Source of the DNA: Flavobacterium sp. ENC
Lineage (GTDB): Bacteria > Bacteroidota > Bacteroidia > Flavobacteriales > Flavobacteriaceae
Assembly: GCF_020991415.1 (NCBI RefSeq)
Contig: NZ_JAJMOY010000001.1
Coordinates: 806,001-870,000, forward strand
Direction of reading: 5' to 3'
Length of the DNA stretch: 64,000 bases
A program made the translations under genes and the position numbers. The notes beneath the pieces were generated by a model. It saw nothing but the letters and a program-made list of their open reading frames with translations, made no database searches and was not told where the DNA came from. Positions 15,001-20,665 of the stretch are shown here, one piece after another; position 1 is the stretch's first letter; every line of letters starts with the position of its first letter.

Positions 15001-15065
15001 TTCTTAAACTAAATGACGAGAAAGATCCAAGAGAGTTTGTTGGACACTTCACTTTATACAGATAA
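3..15065 (+). CDS. sprB: SprB-like giant gliding-motility adhesin, 3' part (5' end outside window)
   Basis: The frame is open from base 3 with no stop, so the gene starts upstream; the Met at 51 is not a real start. At least 5,020 residues are visible. They form a long tandem array of roughly 75-90-residue SprB-type repeats, each with a Cys near its start (V-x-C-x-G), a GG-x-x-P/Y-x-Y core and an aromatic/GxY-x-V-x-V-x-D-x-x-G/N-C end. Around bases 710-1385 a non-repetitive segment of about 220 residues (FFWRSDD, GAWFHF, LVLDDIWVR) looks like an inserted beta-sandwich domain. The last ~90 residues (FCLPNYFTPDGDGRND ... GDYWYVLKL) match the gliding-associated C-terminal type B signal for type IX secretion. 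Known of the family: F. johnsoniae SprB (about 6,500 residues) moves along the cell surface as an adhesin. The sprF gene follows by 43 bases. I am confident of the family; orthology to SprB itself is inferred from size and from sprF. Confidence 0.9.
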   Translation, partial: KGTDGKCYGDKGGQIDMVVTPTNSGYAVSYNVNNGAYTTLPTTNLAPGSYDVIVKYTYGTEECFDAVRKVVIGGAADPLTASGGVAELSGCGPPGNLDQGMVRITNPQGGIPFPAPDLYRYSFDDGLTWIKENYAWVNPRATPYKLLIKDAAGCVFPMDGIVLEPKPSDPVFIQTTNYTCDGKGTTTVTVKTDPSTTYEYEYYLGTALNTNVPPNVFKDLPVGTYDVIVKYKLVSSPTFSNLLKEDFGSGPPTKSPGIAAAYCFNDQRVNPPYQCKFPNGTPSRSVEDNAYSVASFFWRSDDPSSNNTGAWFHFKDHTTNPNNLANTGDPDGRFLLVNIGNAAGKYGILYSKPIVDVIPNQDIIVDFYVGNLLNPGYSAAAPIIRVELIDALGNVVARDDTGEIAAPSNDPNRRKWVPISIKMNPGNNKNLTFVVRSGSEVFSGNDLVLDDIWVRQLPKSCLSEQKLKVVVEDSKGFTAEVQGLTHIKCNGSKDGAFSIIAKNFDPLKGFYYTIDGGANWTKSTVAQIDFTGKDAGLYDVRVRYDDPKAPSPNPCIVSLPTTIKTESAFSISASPSVALCKDGATVTASATGGVKPYTLILTNTVTKVTTAFPVNGGTITGVAPGSYTVSGTDANLCPNTKNVDFIIADPVRPEAEIVSNTGLCFDGTSALITVNITKGVGPFYYQVNINGAGYGNPTATFPGKTFTYTASATGTYDFLITDTSNKCDATAVSQKIEGKLTANALTTTPLSCDTTAPNAVIEVSISGGYAPYKYVVKKGATTLFTSGSIAGPKFTYSTSTAGTYTFEITDVKGCPFKVDGIVNSKIAVTAKEKVDDVSCNGAADGTVTITPLTGVAPFTYQFNGAGAFTSTTTYGSLAGSIAGTTYTYIVRDGQKCEQSYSFKVFQPDVIKGTATMAPLYNCDNPATITVSGVSGGNGSYQYTLLKDGVKYAGPQGTLVFNNLSTEGVYTVTITDSKSCSVTIPAGTITKLNPPAAMTLTPSAVTCPSNTASVTISAVKNAAGVLLPTAGLQYRMLLPTVGTYQTTTTFTGLAAGVSYKFEVKDANNCKFEETIFIPALPTIAVTFKSQTDIVCFGDTNGSAVFTATGLGNGTNYSYVVDTKPAVTGTSPATGTSFDIPVAALSPGLHTITVTNTSTTCSAQQTVTILAPAAALALNPPTLTHVTCNGLGQAIINAVGGWTPYKNYELTPVTPAGAVVNQTTNTFTGLAAGDYKVVVTDLNGCTKTQNFTINPKVNPTASIDTVTSDFCSSALGATIKVTPNAAPNYTYTLGSVTQNNGTFTGLIPGSYIIKVTDTSTGCFINLPATTIASPIAASITLDKDLDCSLATPGATIRVYNITAGYPDYKYRVNTTGAPFTGAYTTLAAGQTSFTYPAGAAATYYFEITDSKNCTTVVSQKINAIVKPVVTAATPAHVKCKGDSTGTITVTTNPAAGTYTYVLTPTAPTTGAVITQTNNVFTGIKAGTYAVTVTDAKSCTSVPFPVTITEPAIKLTASALATQLKCGSGNAPQTSTITVTAINGTPFTGGKYKYDYGDGNGYVDSNTFTTSTPGLVNITVIDKNGCTATTSATINTLNPPTALAFAQANVISCDAAQLDTDLKVTVTNGVAPFKFEITSTTAAIAPATPVVTGINAQDYTFTNLSPGKYFFRITDNNGCIKDGDFTIDNVVPITVSGTLVTAVSCNNASDGSIKFNVGGNSTGFTYVLKNTANATITGGSQAGNVVTFTNLPGGTTYTITVTNPTTKCSNTAFVNLANPSAVTITAASGTKVYCDKPNTAITVTATGGTGTLYYAVVSAKAGTPAPVYPADYNTTGVFSRNTLVDGETFNVFVRDAKGCPATTSFTVVRDAVPTVDPIPVTCYKGGSLNIVMSGSVFAGSQTWYGVNGTYSLFPNKTISGPGTYDLTIKDDNNCISPVFKLIINNQLKLTVKSEKDVTCTAVPPFTTTDAQVTLSALGGGAAYTYWYKLGLGGTYVALPGNVFNTSTPGDYYFQVTSDGCSAESTVPVKVTTPVPPVVNAVATGTLCTLSKEGTIQVTVTSGGVGPFTYTIDNWVTSNDSGYFTDLPGAPGAGLGYTYQVRDAKGCVGTGVTQAFVIAPDPITFGTVVANIECDPSSTPPGSTLGSITVINAAGGTGQYTYHISNNFGYTASYTTTTKEDHKFDIIDFGIYTVEVRDVNSCSLSKTEVMASPPNDLVIDVTTTPSTCTTGGTATVTAVASVGSGNYEFGILEFNTPPYSNNYTGPDVVGGNVKTFNPLIPGVTYTFVVHDLTTNCYFLKSAAGPIPSASTLVGTPAPQNVTCKGLGDGKVTFTITGQHATTTSVDYQIFRDQDNAVISPILNAPVATPFTITYPGTLVPGRYYIVFTERGGTIDGCQSASTMFEIKESTTPLTLLASSLKNANCNPNAGIVTAQGKGGAGSYLYQIITDTGAIGDADDPKPTAASFLPIHSTNTFFVNSGDYLVWVKDANNCITSATVKVIQDPLPVFNVDFTTFCAGEGAFEVTVNITDPVPTMGPYKVSVDNGTPVPVTGLSYTALGLNSGPHTFVVIDKNNCSQALPTNLNINATPSAIATVGKVLACSVTGTVVEDAVIHVEVKDGTPAYTYEVKKGIAGFVTFTPATTVVAGVTAFDYTVPSGAADTYIFRITDVNGCPISTSAVTIDPIVPIVPDAKAIQPLCKGGTGTIVLSATGGKGPYRYNFNNAGFSTDDTYPAISNNGIPYSFIVKDDLGCEASGTIILGEPSELTINAPVITPLTCGPGNVGLDAQVVLSASGGTGTIEYSFNGSDFSTQTTYNVIDTGSDQLNIPFSVRDANSCSKSGTVDILKLDAPVFNEPAFTQTTITCLATTSDVQVVSTKGIGTSTYKIISPVAQAGNITGLNSGLFTGLPAGDYIFEVTDSRNCKDQAPYTIKDVIKINVVEQSTTGITCATATDGKATFFVSGFGSAAPGTYHYKLDANPDVTGLTASTINLTGLSSGNHTLTVYDDVTGCSMALPVGFDIAAPPAPLSATKVVTPLGCTTFGAVTITAVDGWGDYTYTLTQGATVKTNTDGIFAGLTVVGTYNISVKDSNGCEVTDSFSLTTPVKPTIAIDASNYCYVNDNTTTINVSATSVGTPHPVTPYEFSIDGTNWQTSGSFTDLKPGDYTITVRDKFGCTDAITTKINGQLFASAENRKDLYCAGLAADGTIRVSAVGGYPAYTYTVNINGAGASAPVAFTNPAFSDYTVTAAGSYVFTVYDSRGCAYPIPAVVMVDPTPVVFTATPTSPSCSGTQGTVGDGSILFNLPPSNNNPDYTYTIQRTVPAGGLVVTQVNNPLFKDLIAGTYTVTVKSGRDCPATDTVIINPPTPVVASYLVTPFKCSGTNTLNATVVTVTGTGGKGTNLVTDYTYSDNGSNWKTTNTFNVIDNGSVQNPVYYVKDGNGCIASISVPVNPFPKLISATATLDTKADCKNAGEIINVVIAGGSVPANFEYDVYKDGILFASAIPVTGNTFNYTAPDAGHFYQFKVTDKTTDCFILSNVYNVPLFNTMKVIATASQMVSCSGFSDAEITVSITNYAGAFTYQVYDAANNAVAGASGTGNATTGNPFTITGLPVGVNYTVRITQTAYPECTVDSNPVDITQPPVLSLAGLKVDNVNQNCNNDGAVLTVDSSTIVGGTPGYTYAFAPAGTSTALLVYTPSATKTIVTTKVFPLFDAWDVYVKDAKGCFDHVTVNVSLDPKPTITDVKVASQCASASGYRIDVTATGVGTLQYSLDNGPFTTDNFFIVYSPGQYTVTVQDANQCATTALAPVTVLEPLTLSGEITVMSDCKTATGEITLHAAGGTVLPANSYVYTKDNWATSQVTPVFANLAPAVYKFKVRDIVTLCEKEFDIEIEQPTDVTGIILTPTAVSCKDGLDGTITVAIATSNNNPVYTYSLTGPAGFTPRPAQESPVFKDLPYGLYTVTVLSGRGCSGTATITVAEPAVMAIGLPAVTQYVCNTGSNAVKFATITVTPGSVVGGSGNYLIYEFFRDGKSVQKDDRNTFTEFDYLGGTYTVTVYDSNNCQAQSNSVIIAPYADIDDLKIDVTKITCKDPESIQVTAISTKGTLPALDYTIEGVAPNTYPLTSSPTGLFAGLNVGQYKITVTNPVTGCSIVRYHTVNEPNTFKIVATEVKNLICFSDTNGSVTLTLVDNIVPSDEAGPFSYVITHESGTQQSGVTTSTELKLANLIRGKYTVAATLVNTPFCPVTTEFSIEGPAEELLLTPSVKQITCANGNNDGIISVSATGGWPGEYQYKLEGDKTLPYSTVNVFENLAVGSYVVFVKDINGCEVSAPIQLDAPKPIDVTVGLDKTKLLCYDDTDATLTVNTITGGSGNYTYTLHGTLANGTVITRDAQPDKVFAGLGAGTYFVTVSDDWTCVGTSNKVTVDQPNVVEATIAIDRTETCAITPRIILKATGGTGPYFYSTDGTVYNPTSFVSQVQIDLPKTTANVTYKYFVKDSNDCNAATEVNVEFSPVPAITLEVYEHQDIQCRGSVSGSITAIAKGGLGNYVYILTDVNGNAIIPAPTQLTPGEFTELAVGKYRVTVQSLDCEQPFEIIEITQPDTELSATLAVEDVKCNGFSNGKITVNAVGGTGAYVYALHPNLTQFFDSNIFDNLKPGIYTIRVQDANGCYRDYQDEVKQPDPLDVAEIVSSQIPEYCFGDKDGVAFVEVTGGVGPYMASITGDGVTIDFRAPDVDANTFSFQGLSGGIEYHVIVKDLNECTNEVFLKLPDPVKLNPIAKENYSCENDLPVNNITVEVDSSIDDTRKATIVYTLFEDGVSKGITQTGNPIFRNLPTGNYSVQVVLEGCDRMTNTVRIDAVQPLNLIDVTSTVNKDLNTIEVKASGGVPAYEYNFNDEGFTPSNTYRIYKTGDYSVVVRDQNGCEFRTTVHGTFYDFCLPNYFTPDGDGRNDLIGPDCGALAYKNLTFDIFDRYGRVVAKYHVGQKWDGRYNGAELPTGDYWYVLKLNDEKDPREFVGHFTLYR

Positions 15066-15108
15066 CAAAATTATAGCCCCGATGATGTTATCTAAAAAAT
15101 TTATTACA

Positions 15109-16086
15109 ATGAAAAAATTTATTCTATCCTTAGTACTCATGGCTGTAACAACAAGTTACAGCCAGGAGCTAAACCTACCGGTGTTTACACAGTATTTAGC
15201 TGATAATCCTTTTATACTTTCGCCTGCTTATGCCGGTATTGGTGATAACCTGCGAATCAGGGCCAATGGTCTGACGCAGTGGGTCGGAATAAAAGATGCT
15301 CCTGATAACCAGTCTGTATACGCCGATTTCCGCGTGCTGGATCGTTCTGGTGTTGGTATATCATTGTACAATGACAGCAATGGTAATACAAGACAAACGG
15401 GTGCTAAAGTTTCCTTTGCGCACCACCTTATTTTAGATTATACGTCTAAGCAATATCTTTCATTTGGTCTTTCGTATAACTTTAATACGTTTCGAATCCT
15501 AACCGAAAATTTCACTAATAATTCCAATGAGCCCGTGACGCTTAATCCGGCTTTGCTGGGAGATCGCAACAATTCAAACAATAACTTTGACATTAGTGCC
15601 CTGTATCGTAATAAAAGTTTTTACATCAGTTTTAATGCCAATAACGTTTTGAAGAAAAACGTGGATAAATTCAAAGGAGTTGAGCCGGATTTGCTTTCTA
15701 ACTATCAGGTGTATACCGGATATGTTTTTAAAGATGGTGAAAACAGCCGTATCGAATATGAGCCATCTGTTTTCTATCAGTATTTTGCGAGTGATCAGCG
15801 TTCAACAACCGATTTTAACTTCAAATACAGACGTTTCAATCGTTACGAAGATTATTACTGGGTCGGTGTTTCGTATCGTTTCTTAAATGACCAGTTTCCA
15901 AAACCGTTGTCGGTTGGGCCAATGCTTGGTTTTATGAAGTCTAAATTTTACTTCGCCTATTCGTATCAGGTGATGTTCAACGATCTTGGAAGCTACAATA
16001 CAGGTACGCACTCTATCACAATCGGATTTGATTTCTTAGGGTCCATCAGTAACTGTCCTTGTACACAAAGTCCTGTTCACGACTAA
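15109..16086 (+). CDS. sprF: PorP/SprF family type IX secretion outer-membrane protein
   Basis: A 325-residue protein with a clear signal peptide from Met 15109 (MKKFILSLVLMAVTTSYSQE). Earlier in-frame ATGs at 15082 and 15085 would only add a short stretch in front of it, so 15109 is chosen. The mature protein begins with the PorP/SprF pattern (LPVFTQYLADNPFILSPAYAG) and continues as beta-strand-rich sequence ending in a phenylalanine-rich strand, as in outer-membrane barrels of about 300 residues. Known: SprF is needed in F. johnsoniae to deliver SprB to the surface through the type IX system. The gene lies 43 bases after the SprB-like gene on the same strand, so co-transcription is likely and the pair acts as adhesin plus dedicated outer-membrane partner. 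Confidence 0.9.
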   Translation: MKKFILSLVLMAVTTSYSQELNLPVFTQYLADNPFILSPAYAGIGDNLRIRANGLTQWVGIKDAPDNQSVYADFRVLDRSGVGISLYNDSNGNTRQTGAKVSFAHHLILDYTSKQYLSFGLSYNFNTFRILTENFTNNSNEPVTLNPALLGDRNNSNNNFDISALYRNKSFYISFNANNVLKKNVDKFKGVEPDLLSNYQVYTGYVFKDGENSRIEYEPSVFYQYFASDQRSTTDFNFKYRRFNRYEDYYWVGVSYRFLNDQFPKPLSVGPMLGFMKSKFYFAYSYQVMFNDLGSYNTGTHSITIGFDFLGSISNCPCTQSPVHD

Positions 16087-16130
16087 TAATTTGTACTGTT
16101 AAATCTGATTCAAACAAAGTTTTCATTCTG

Positions 16131-16156
16131 AAAAGAAGTAGGACATACTTCTGTTT
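16131..16156 (+). terminator. Possible terminator after sprB-sprF
   Basis: AGAAGTA (16134-16140) and TACTTCT (16146-16152) form a perfect 7-bp stem with a 5-base loop, preceded by AAA and followed by GTTTT. The T tract is interrupted, so this is a modest call. The rest of the gap up to pgk is AT-rich and holds no other gene. Confidence 0.4.
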
Positions 16157-16304
16157 TGACGACCGTTTTTAACCGTTACCTTATAAATAAGCATTTTTAT
16201 CTTTTTTAAATATAAATTTGTTTTTTTTCATAATTTACAACGTTTTCGTTGTTATTGATCCGTTATTTTTGCTTTTTTCGAATTTAATACTAGTCTAAAA
16301 GTTC

Positions 16305-16312
16305 TATATTTG
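16305..16312 (+). promoter_or_regulatory. pgk promoter -7 element
   Basis: TATATTTG matches the Bacteroidota TAnnTTTG -7 consensus 32 bases before the pgk ATG. I see no TTG at the preferred 17-23-base spacing, so only the -7 half is supported. Confidence 0.4.
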
Positions 16313-16344
16313 TTATTCTTTCAAAAAAATTAAAAATTTATCAA

Positions 16345-17532
16345 ATGAAAACTTTAAACGATTTCGATTTTAAAAATAAAAAAGCAATTATCCGTGTTGA
16401 CTTTAATGTGCCACTGGATGAAAATTTTAAAGTAACAGATGCAACGCGTATCGAAGCTGCCAAACCAACCATTGATGCTATTCTGGCACAAGGAGGAAGC
16501 GTGATTTTAATGTCGCATTTGGGAAGACCAAAAGGTGTTGAAGAAAAATATTCTTTAAAACACATTTTAAAAACGGCTTCTGAAATTTTAGGAGTAGAAG
16601 TTAAATTTGCTGCTGATTGTGTGGGAGAACCAGCTCAGACTGCAGCAAAAGATCTGAAACCGGGAGAAGTTTTATTATTGGAGAATTTACGTTTTCATGC
16701 TGAAGAAGAAGCCGGAGATGTTGCTTTTGCAAAAGAATTGGCTTCACTTGGAGACATCTACGTAAACGATGCTTTCGGAACTGCTCACAGAGCACATGCT
16801 TCTACCACTATTATTGCTCAATTTTTCCCAACTGAAAAATGTTTCGGAACCTTATTGGCAAAAGAAATAGAAAGTTTAAATAAAGTACTTAAAAATAGCG
16901 AAAAACCGGTAACGGCAGTTTTAGGAGGATCTAAAGTGTCTTCTAAAATTACGGTTATCGAAAATATTCTTGACAAAGTAGATCACATGATCATCGGCGG
17001 TGGTATGACTTTTACATTCGTTAAAGCACAGGGTGGTAAAATTGGTGAATCGATCTGTGAAGATGATAAACAGGAACTGGCACTTGAAATTTTAAGATTA
17101 GCCAAAGAAAAAGGCGTACAGGTTCACATTCCTGTTGATGTAGTAGCTGCAGATGATTTTTCGAATACGGCTAACACAAAAATTGTTGATGTGAAAGAAA
17201 TTCCTGACGGATGGCAAGGTCTTGACGCAGGTCCTAAATCTCTGGAAAATTTCAAAAAAGTTATCCTGGAATCTAAAACGATTTTATGGAATGGCCCATT
17301 AGGAGTTTTCGAAATGGAGTCCTTCGCAAAAGGAACAATCGCACTTGGTGATTATATTGCTGAAGCTACTGAAAACGGGGCTTTCTCATTAGTTGGAGGT
17401 GGAGATTCTGTTGCCGCAGTGAAGCAATTTGGCTTCGAAGATAAAATGAGTTATGTATCCACTGGTGGTGGTGCAATGCTGGAAATGCTGGAAGGAAAAG
17501 TATTGCCTGGAATCGCTGCGATTTTGGACTAA
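16345..17532 (+). CDS. pgk: Phosphoglycerate kinase
   Basis: Transfers phosphate from 1,3-bisphosphoglycerate to ADP in glycolysis, and in reverse in gluconeogenesis; cytoplasmic. The 395-residue length is normal. The N-terminal substrate domain shows [11 protein letters not shown] and [10 protein letters not shown], the middle shows [12 protein letters not shown], and the C-terminal nucleotide-binding lobe shows GPLGVFE and [10 protein letters not shown] followed by STGGGAMLE. The start [15 protein letters not shown] is the usual beginning of Bacteroidota enzymes. It stands alone, with its own -7 element upstream, and a transglycosylase gene follows about 110 bases later. Nothing is odd about it. 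Confidence 0.97.
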   Translation: MKTLNDFDFKNKKAIIRVDFNVPLDENFKVTDATRIEAAKPTIDAILAQGGSVILMSHLGRPKGVEEKYSLKHILKTASEILGVEVKFAADCVGEPAQTAAKDLKPGEVLLLENLRFHAEEEAGDVAFAKELASLGDIYVNDAFGTAHRAHASTTIIAQFFPTEKCFGTLLAKEIESLNKVLKNSEKPVTAVLGGSKVSSKITVIENILDKVDHMIIGGGMTFTFVKAQGGKIGESICEDDKQELALEILRLAKEKGVQVHIPVDVVAADDFSNTANTKIVDVKEIPDGWQGLDAGPKSLENFKKVILESKTILWNGPLGVFEMESFAKGTIALGDYIAEATENGAFSLVGGGDSVAAVKQFGFEDKMSYVSTGGGAMLEMLEGKVLPGIAAILD

Positions 17533-17641
17533 ATATCACAATTAACATTTTTTTTGATATTTTTCTTCCACAAAGGTCTTAAGTTTGTAAAAATACAATC
17601 CTCATAATTGTTTGAATTATAGGATTTTAATAAAATGTTAT

Positions 17642-19474
17642 ATGATTGTAAGAAAAATTTCCTTAGTGGTTTCCGCTTTTTTTTCGATCGCTGCCTTTGC
17701 ACAGGATGTAGCAAGTTCAGACGTTCAAATTAAATCTGAAGTAAAACTATCGTATCTGGATTCAGTAAAGAATTCTTTCAAAAAAGACAATATGGCTACA
17801 CGTGTAGACAGTCTCTGGATGAATGAATTAGTAAGTCTGGACATCTACGATGATTTAACGAAAGACATTCAAACCATCAATTCAGACGTTTCTGTAGATG
17901 AAGAACTGCCAACCGAGTTGCTGAAACAGCGTCTCCAGGCCATGAATGAGAAGTCACCCTTTGAAATAGAATACAATCAGGGCCTTGAAAACATCATAAA
18001 GTCGTTTCTTAAGAACCGAAAAAAATCGTTCTCACGTTTAATGTCTTTATCAGAATATTATTTTCCAATTTTTGAGGACGCTTTTGCAAAACAGAATGTT
18101 CCTTTGGAAATTAAATACTTAGCCGTTGTAGAATCTGCTTTAAACCCTAAAGCAGTTTCTAAAATGGGTGCCACCGGTCTCTGGCAGTTTATGTACGGAA
18201 CCGGAAAACAATACGCTCTTAAAATCGATTCGTACATTGACGAACGCAGTGATCCGCTGAAAGCGACTGCAGCCTGTTCGCAATACATGACCAAAATGTT
18301 TACTATTTTTGGAGACTGGGAACTTGTTCTGGCTTCTTATAACTCAGGTCCGGGAAATGTCACTAAAGCCATTCGCCGTTCAGGAGGAAAAACAAAATAC
18401 TGGGACATTCGAAACCATCTTCCGAAAGAAACCCAGGGTTACGTTCCGGCTTTCCTTGCTACAATGTATCTTTTTGAATACCATAAAGAACACGGAATCA
18501 ATCCGGAAAGGGCAGTGGTCAAGAATTTCGAAACTGATACTGTTCAGGTTAAATCTCAAATGTCATTCAAACAAATTGCTGATTTGTTAGACATGCCACA
18601 ATCACAAATTCAACTTTTAAATCCTTCATACAAATTAAACGTAGTTCCGTTTTATCAGAGTGAAGCGCACTATCTTCGTTTACCAAAAGATAAAATCGCC
18701 ACTTTTGTTTCCAATGAGAATCAAATTTATGCTTACGTAAAACATCAGTCTGAATTTAAAGGACTTCCGAAGCAGCTTGCTTTAAAAGTTTCCCCTAAAT
18801 CGAAAGCCAGACTTGAAAAAAGTGCCGAAGATATTCAGTTTTATAAAGTTCGTAAAGGAGATAATTTAGGGACGATTGCAGATAAATACGATGTTTCCAT
18901 TCTGGACCTAAAGAAATGGAACAATCTGAAAACCAATTCGCTTGCTCTTGGTAAAACATTGAAAATTAAGTCTAACGATTCGATTGTTAAAACTCCGAAA
19001 GAGTTAAAAGCACCGGTAATCGATAAAAAAGCAGCTGAAGAAGCAATTGCAGCTACTGATAATAAAGAAAAAACCACTGCACCGTCTCAGGAATATAGTG
19101 TTGCAGCCGGAGATAATCTGGGAAGTATTGCTAAAAAGTTCGGTATGACTATTGCTGACTTAAAAGAGTTGAACAATCTGACATCAAATAATATTGGTTT
19201 AGGAAAAACGCTGATAGTGGCTAAAACGGCTGCTGCTGTTGAAGAAACAACAACTGAAACTACTGCTATCGCTTCAACGTCTTCTATTGATTCATTTAAA
19301 AAGAAAGCATTATCGGCTAAAAATTTAGGTGAAGATTATTACGTTAAAAAAGGAGATTCATTATACAGTATTTCCAAAAAATATCCTGGAGTTACGATTT
19401 CAGATATTAAAAAGTGGAATGGTATAAAAGATGATGATTTAAAACCGGGAATGAAACTTAAAATAAACGGATAA
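17642..19474 (+). CDS. mltD: Lytic transglycosylase with C-terminal LysM repeats (MltD-like)
   Basis: Cleaves peptidoglycan glycan strands in the periplasm. The start at 17642 (MIVRKISLVVSAFFSIAAFAQD) gives a good signal peptide; an in-frame ATG ten codons earlier would spoil it. The protein has about 610 residues. The SLT domain (about residues 130-290) carries the catalytic Glu164 in YLAVVESALNPKAVS, followed by GATGLWQFM and the SYNSGPGNV motif. Three LysM modules follow near residues 390-435, 480-525 and 565-610 (for example YKVRKGDNLGTIADKY and YYVKKGDSLYSISKKY), separated by Ala/Thr/Lys-rich linkers. There is no lipobox, so unlike E. coli MltD it is probably soluble or wall-bound. A hairpin that may end its transcript overlaps the start of the next gene. 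Confidence 0.93.
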   Translation: MIVRKISLVVSAFFSIAAFAQDVASSDVQIKSEVKLSYLDSVKNSFKKDNMATRVDSLWMNELVSLDIYDDLTKDIQTINSDVSVDEELPTELLKQRLQAMNEKSPFEIEYNQGLENIIKSFLKNRKKSFSRLMSLSEYYFPIFEDAFAKQNVPLEIKYLAVVESALNPKAVSKMGATGLWQFMYGTGKQYALKIDSYIDERSDPLKATAACSQYMTKMFTIFGDWELVLASYNSGPGNVTKAIRRSGGKTKYWDIRNHLPKETQGYVPAFLATMYLFEYHKEHGINPERAVVKNFETDTVQVKSQMSFKQIADLLDMPQSQIQLLNPSYKLNVVPFYQSEAHYLRLPKDKIATFVSNENQIYAYVKHQSEFKGLPKQLALKVSPKSKARLEKSAEDIQFYKVRKGDNLGTIADKYDVSILDLKKWNNLKTNSLALGKTLKIKSNDSIVKTPKELKAPVIDKKAAEEAIAATDNKEKTTAPSQEYSVAAGDNLGSIAKKFGMTIADLKELNNLTSNNIGLGKTLIVAKTAAAVEETTTETTAIASTSSIDSFKKKALSAKNLGEDYYVKKGDSLYSISKKYPGVTISDIKKWNGIKDDDLKPGMKLKING

Positions 19475-19494
19475 TAAAAAATCTTAACTAAATT

Positions 19495-19540
19495 TGGGTT
19501 TTATTTCATAAATTATAAAAATGAATAAAACCCATTTTTT
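19495..19540 (+). terminator. Hairpin plus T tract covering the next gene's start codon
   Basis: The left arm 19495-19509 pairs with 19521-19534 (ATGAATAAAACCCA) with a single bulged T, and a run of six T follows (19535-19540). It has the form of an intrinsic terminator for the transglycosylase gene, yet its right arm begins with the ATG of the DUF4837 gene. It could therefore end transcription, hide the start codon, or both. Confidence 0.5.
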
Positions 19541-20492
19541 ATGCCTTATACTTTCGTGCCTTTTTGTTTCTTGTTTTAAAAACGAAAAGCAGCCTCAGCC
19601 TGTATCGGGTAAAACAAACACCATTTCGGTTATCATAGACGATCAGTTGTGGTATGGAGAAGTAGGGGACAGTATCCGAAATAAATTTGCCTCTCCGGTT
19701 CTCGGACTTACACAGGAAGAACCGCTGTTTACCATAAACCAGTACCCGGCCAAACTTCTGGAAGGGTTTGTGACCGACAGCCGAAGTATCATTGTGGTCA
19801 AGAAGGCAGCAATGGACAAATTTGAAATCAAACACAATTCTAAATCACTGCCGCACAACACTTTTCGAATTTATGCCAAATCGGTTGATGATATTATCTG
19901 CAGTATCGAATTTAATTCCGCTCAGATCATTAAGGTGATTCGGGATACTGAAATTCAGAAAATCCAGCAGGACAACAGTAAATCACTGCTGAACCCTGCA
20001 GTTATTAAAAACAAATTCCATATCAATTTACAGATTCCGTCCGGTTATGAATATATGCTTCATAAAAAGAACTTTATCTGGCTCAAAAAGGAAATTATAA
20101 GTGGCAATACTAGCTTACTGATTTATCAGATACCGCTGCAAAAACTGAAACAGGGACCAAATGTAGTTGAAAGCATCGTTCGCATGAGGGATTCCGTGGG
20201 TCGCTATATAAAAGGCCGTGAACCCAATACCCAAATGATTACCGGCGAAGCCTATGCTCCTTATTTTTCAATCACAGAACTGGACGGAAAAAAAACCTTC
20301 GAGACCAAAGGAACGTGGGAATTAAGAAATGATTTCATGACAGGCCCGTTTATTAATTATGCCATTATTGATGAAGCATACAACCGCATTTTGGTTATTG
20401 AAGGATTCTGTTATTCGCCATCTTATCAGGAGAGGGATCTGATGTTAGAGCTGGAAGCCATAATCAAATCGGTTAAAGTGGAGAAAAGATAG
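19521..20492 (+). CDS. DUF4837 family lipoprotein
   Basis: A 323-residue protein starting MNKTHFLCLILSCLFVSCFKNEK: a short hydrophobic signal ending in a lipobox (FVSC), so it should be lipid-anchored in the envelope. The body (WYGEVGDSIR, EPLFTINQ near the N-terminus; IWLKKEI, TRGTW-like and FINYAIID blocks toward the C-terminus) fits the Bacteroidota DUF4837 family, whose function is unknown to me. The start codon lies inside a stem-loop with a T tract. It is followed by a good terminator at 20560-20590, so it is probably the last gene of the pgk-side group or a single unit. The family call is by recall of its pattern and is moderately sure. Confidence 0.75.
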   Translation: MNKTHFLCLILSCLFVSCFKNEKQPQPVSGKTNTISVIIDDQLWYGEVGDSIRNKFASPVLGLTQEEPLFTINQYPAKLLEGFVTDSRSIIVVKKAAMDKFEIKHNSKSLPHNTFRIYAKSVDDIICSIEFNSAQIIKVIRDTEIQKIQQDNSKSLLNPAVIKNKFHINLQIPSGYEYMLHKKNFIWLKKEIISGNTSLLIYQIPLQKLKQGPNVVESIVRMRDSVGRYIKGREPNTQMITGEAYAPYFSITELDGKKTFETKGTWELRNDFMTGPFINYAIIDEAYNRILVIEGFCYSPSYQERDLMLELEAIIKSVKVEKR

Positions 20493-20559
20493 GGGTAGCA
20501 TCTAAAAAACATGGTAATTGTCATGAAGAAGAAATAAGATTACTTTTAGAATATGATAA

Positions 20560-20590
20560 AAATCCCGATTACAACTCGCAATCGGGATTT
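20560..20590 (+). terminator. Intrinsic terminator after the DUF4837 gene
   Basis: An 11-bp perfect stem, AAATCCCGATT (20560-20570) with AATCGGGATTT (20580-20590), and a 9-base loop, followed by CTATTT. It lies 68 bases after the stop codon. Confidence 0.7.
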
Positions 20591-20665
20591 CTATTTGATA
20601 CTATTTAGTGTAATTTTGCTTTAGTAAGGTAAGACAACAAACCCTAAACAACAAACAAAAGTTAA

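Noticed and set aside
3..15065. Repetitive DNA considered as a CRISPR-like or satellite array
   Set aside because: Repeats are protein-level, diverged at DNA level and lie in one open frame; there are no constant repeats with spacers.
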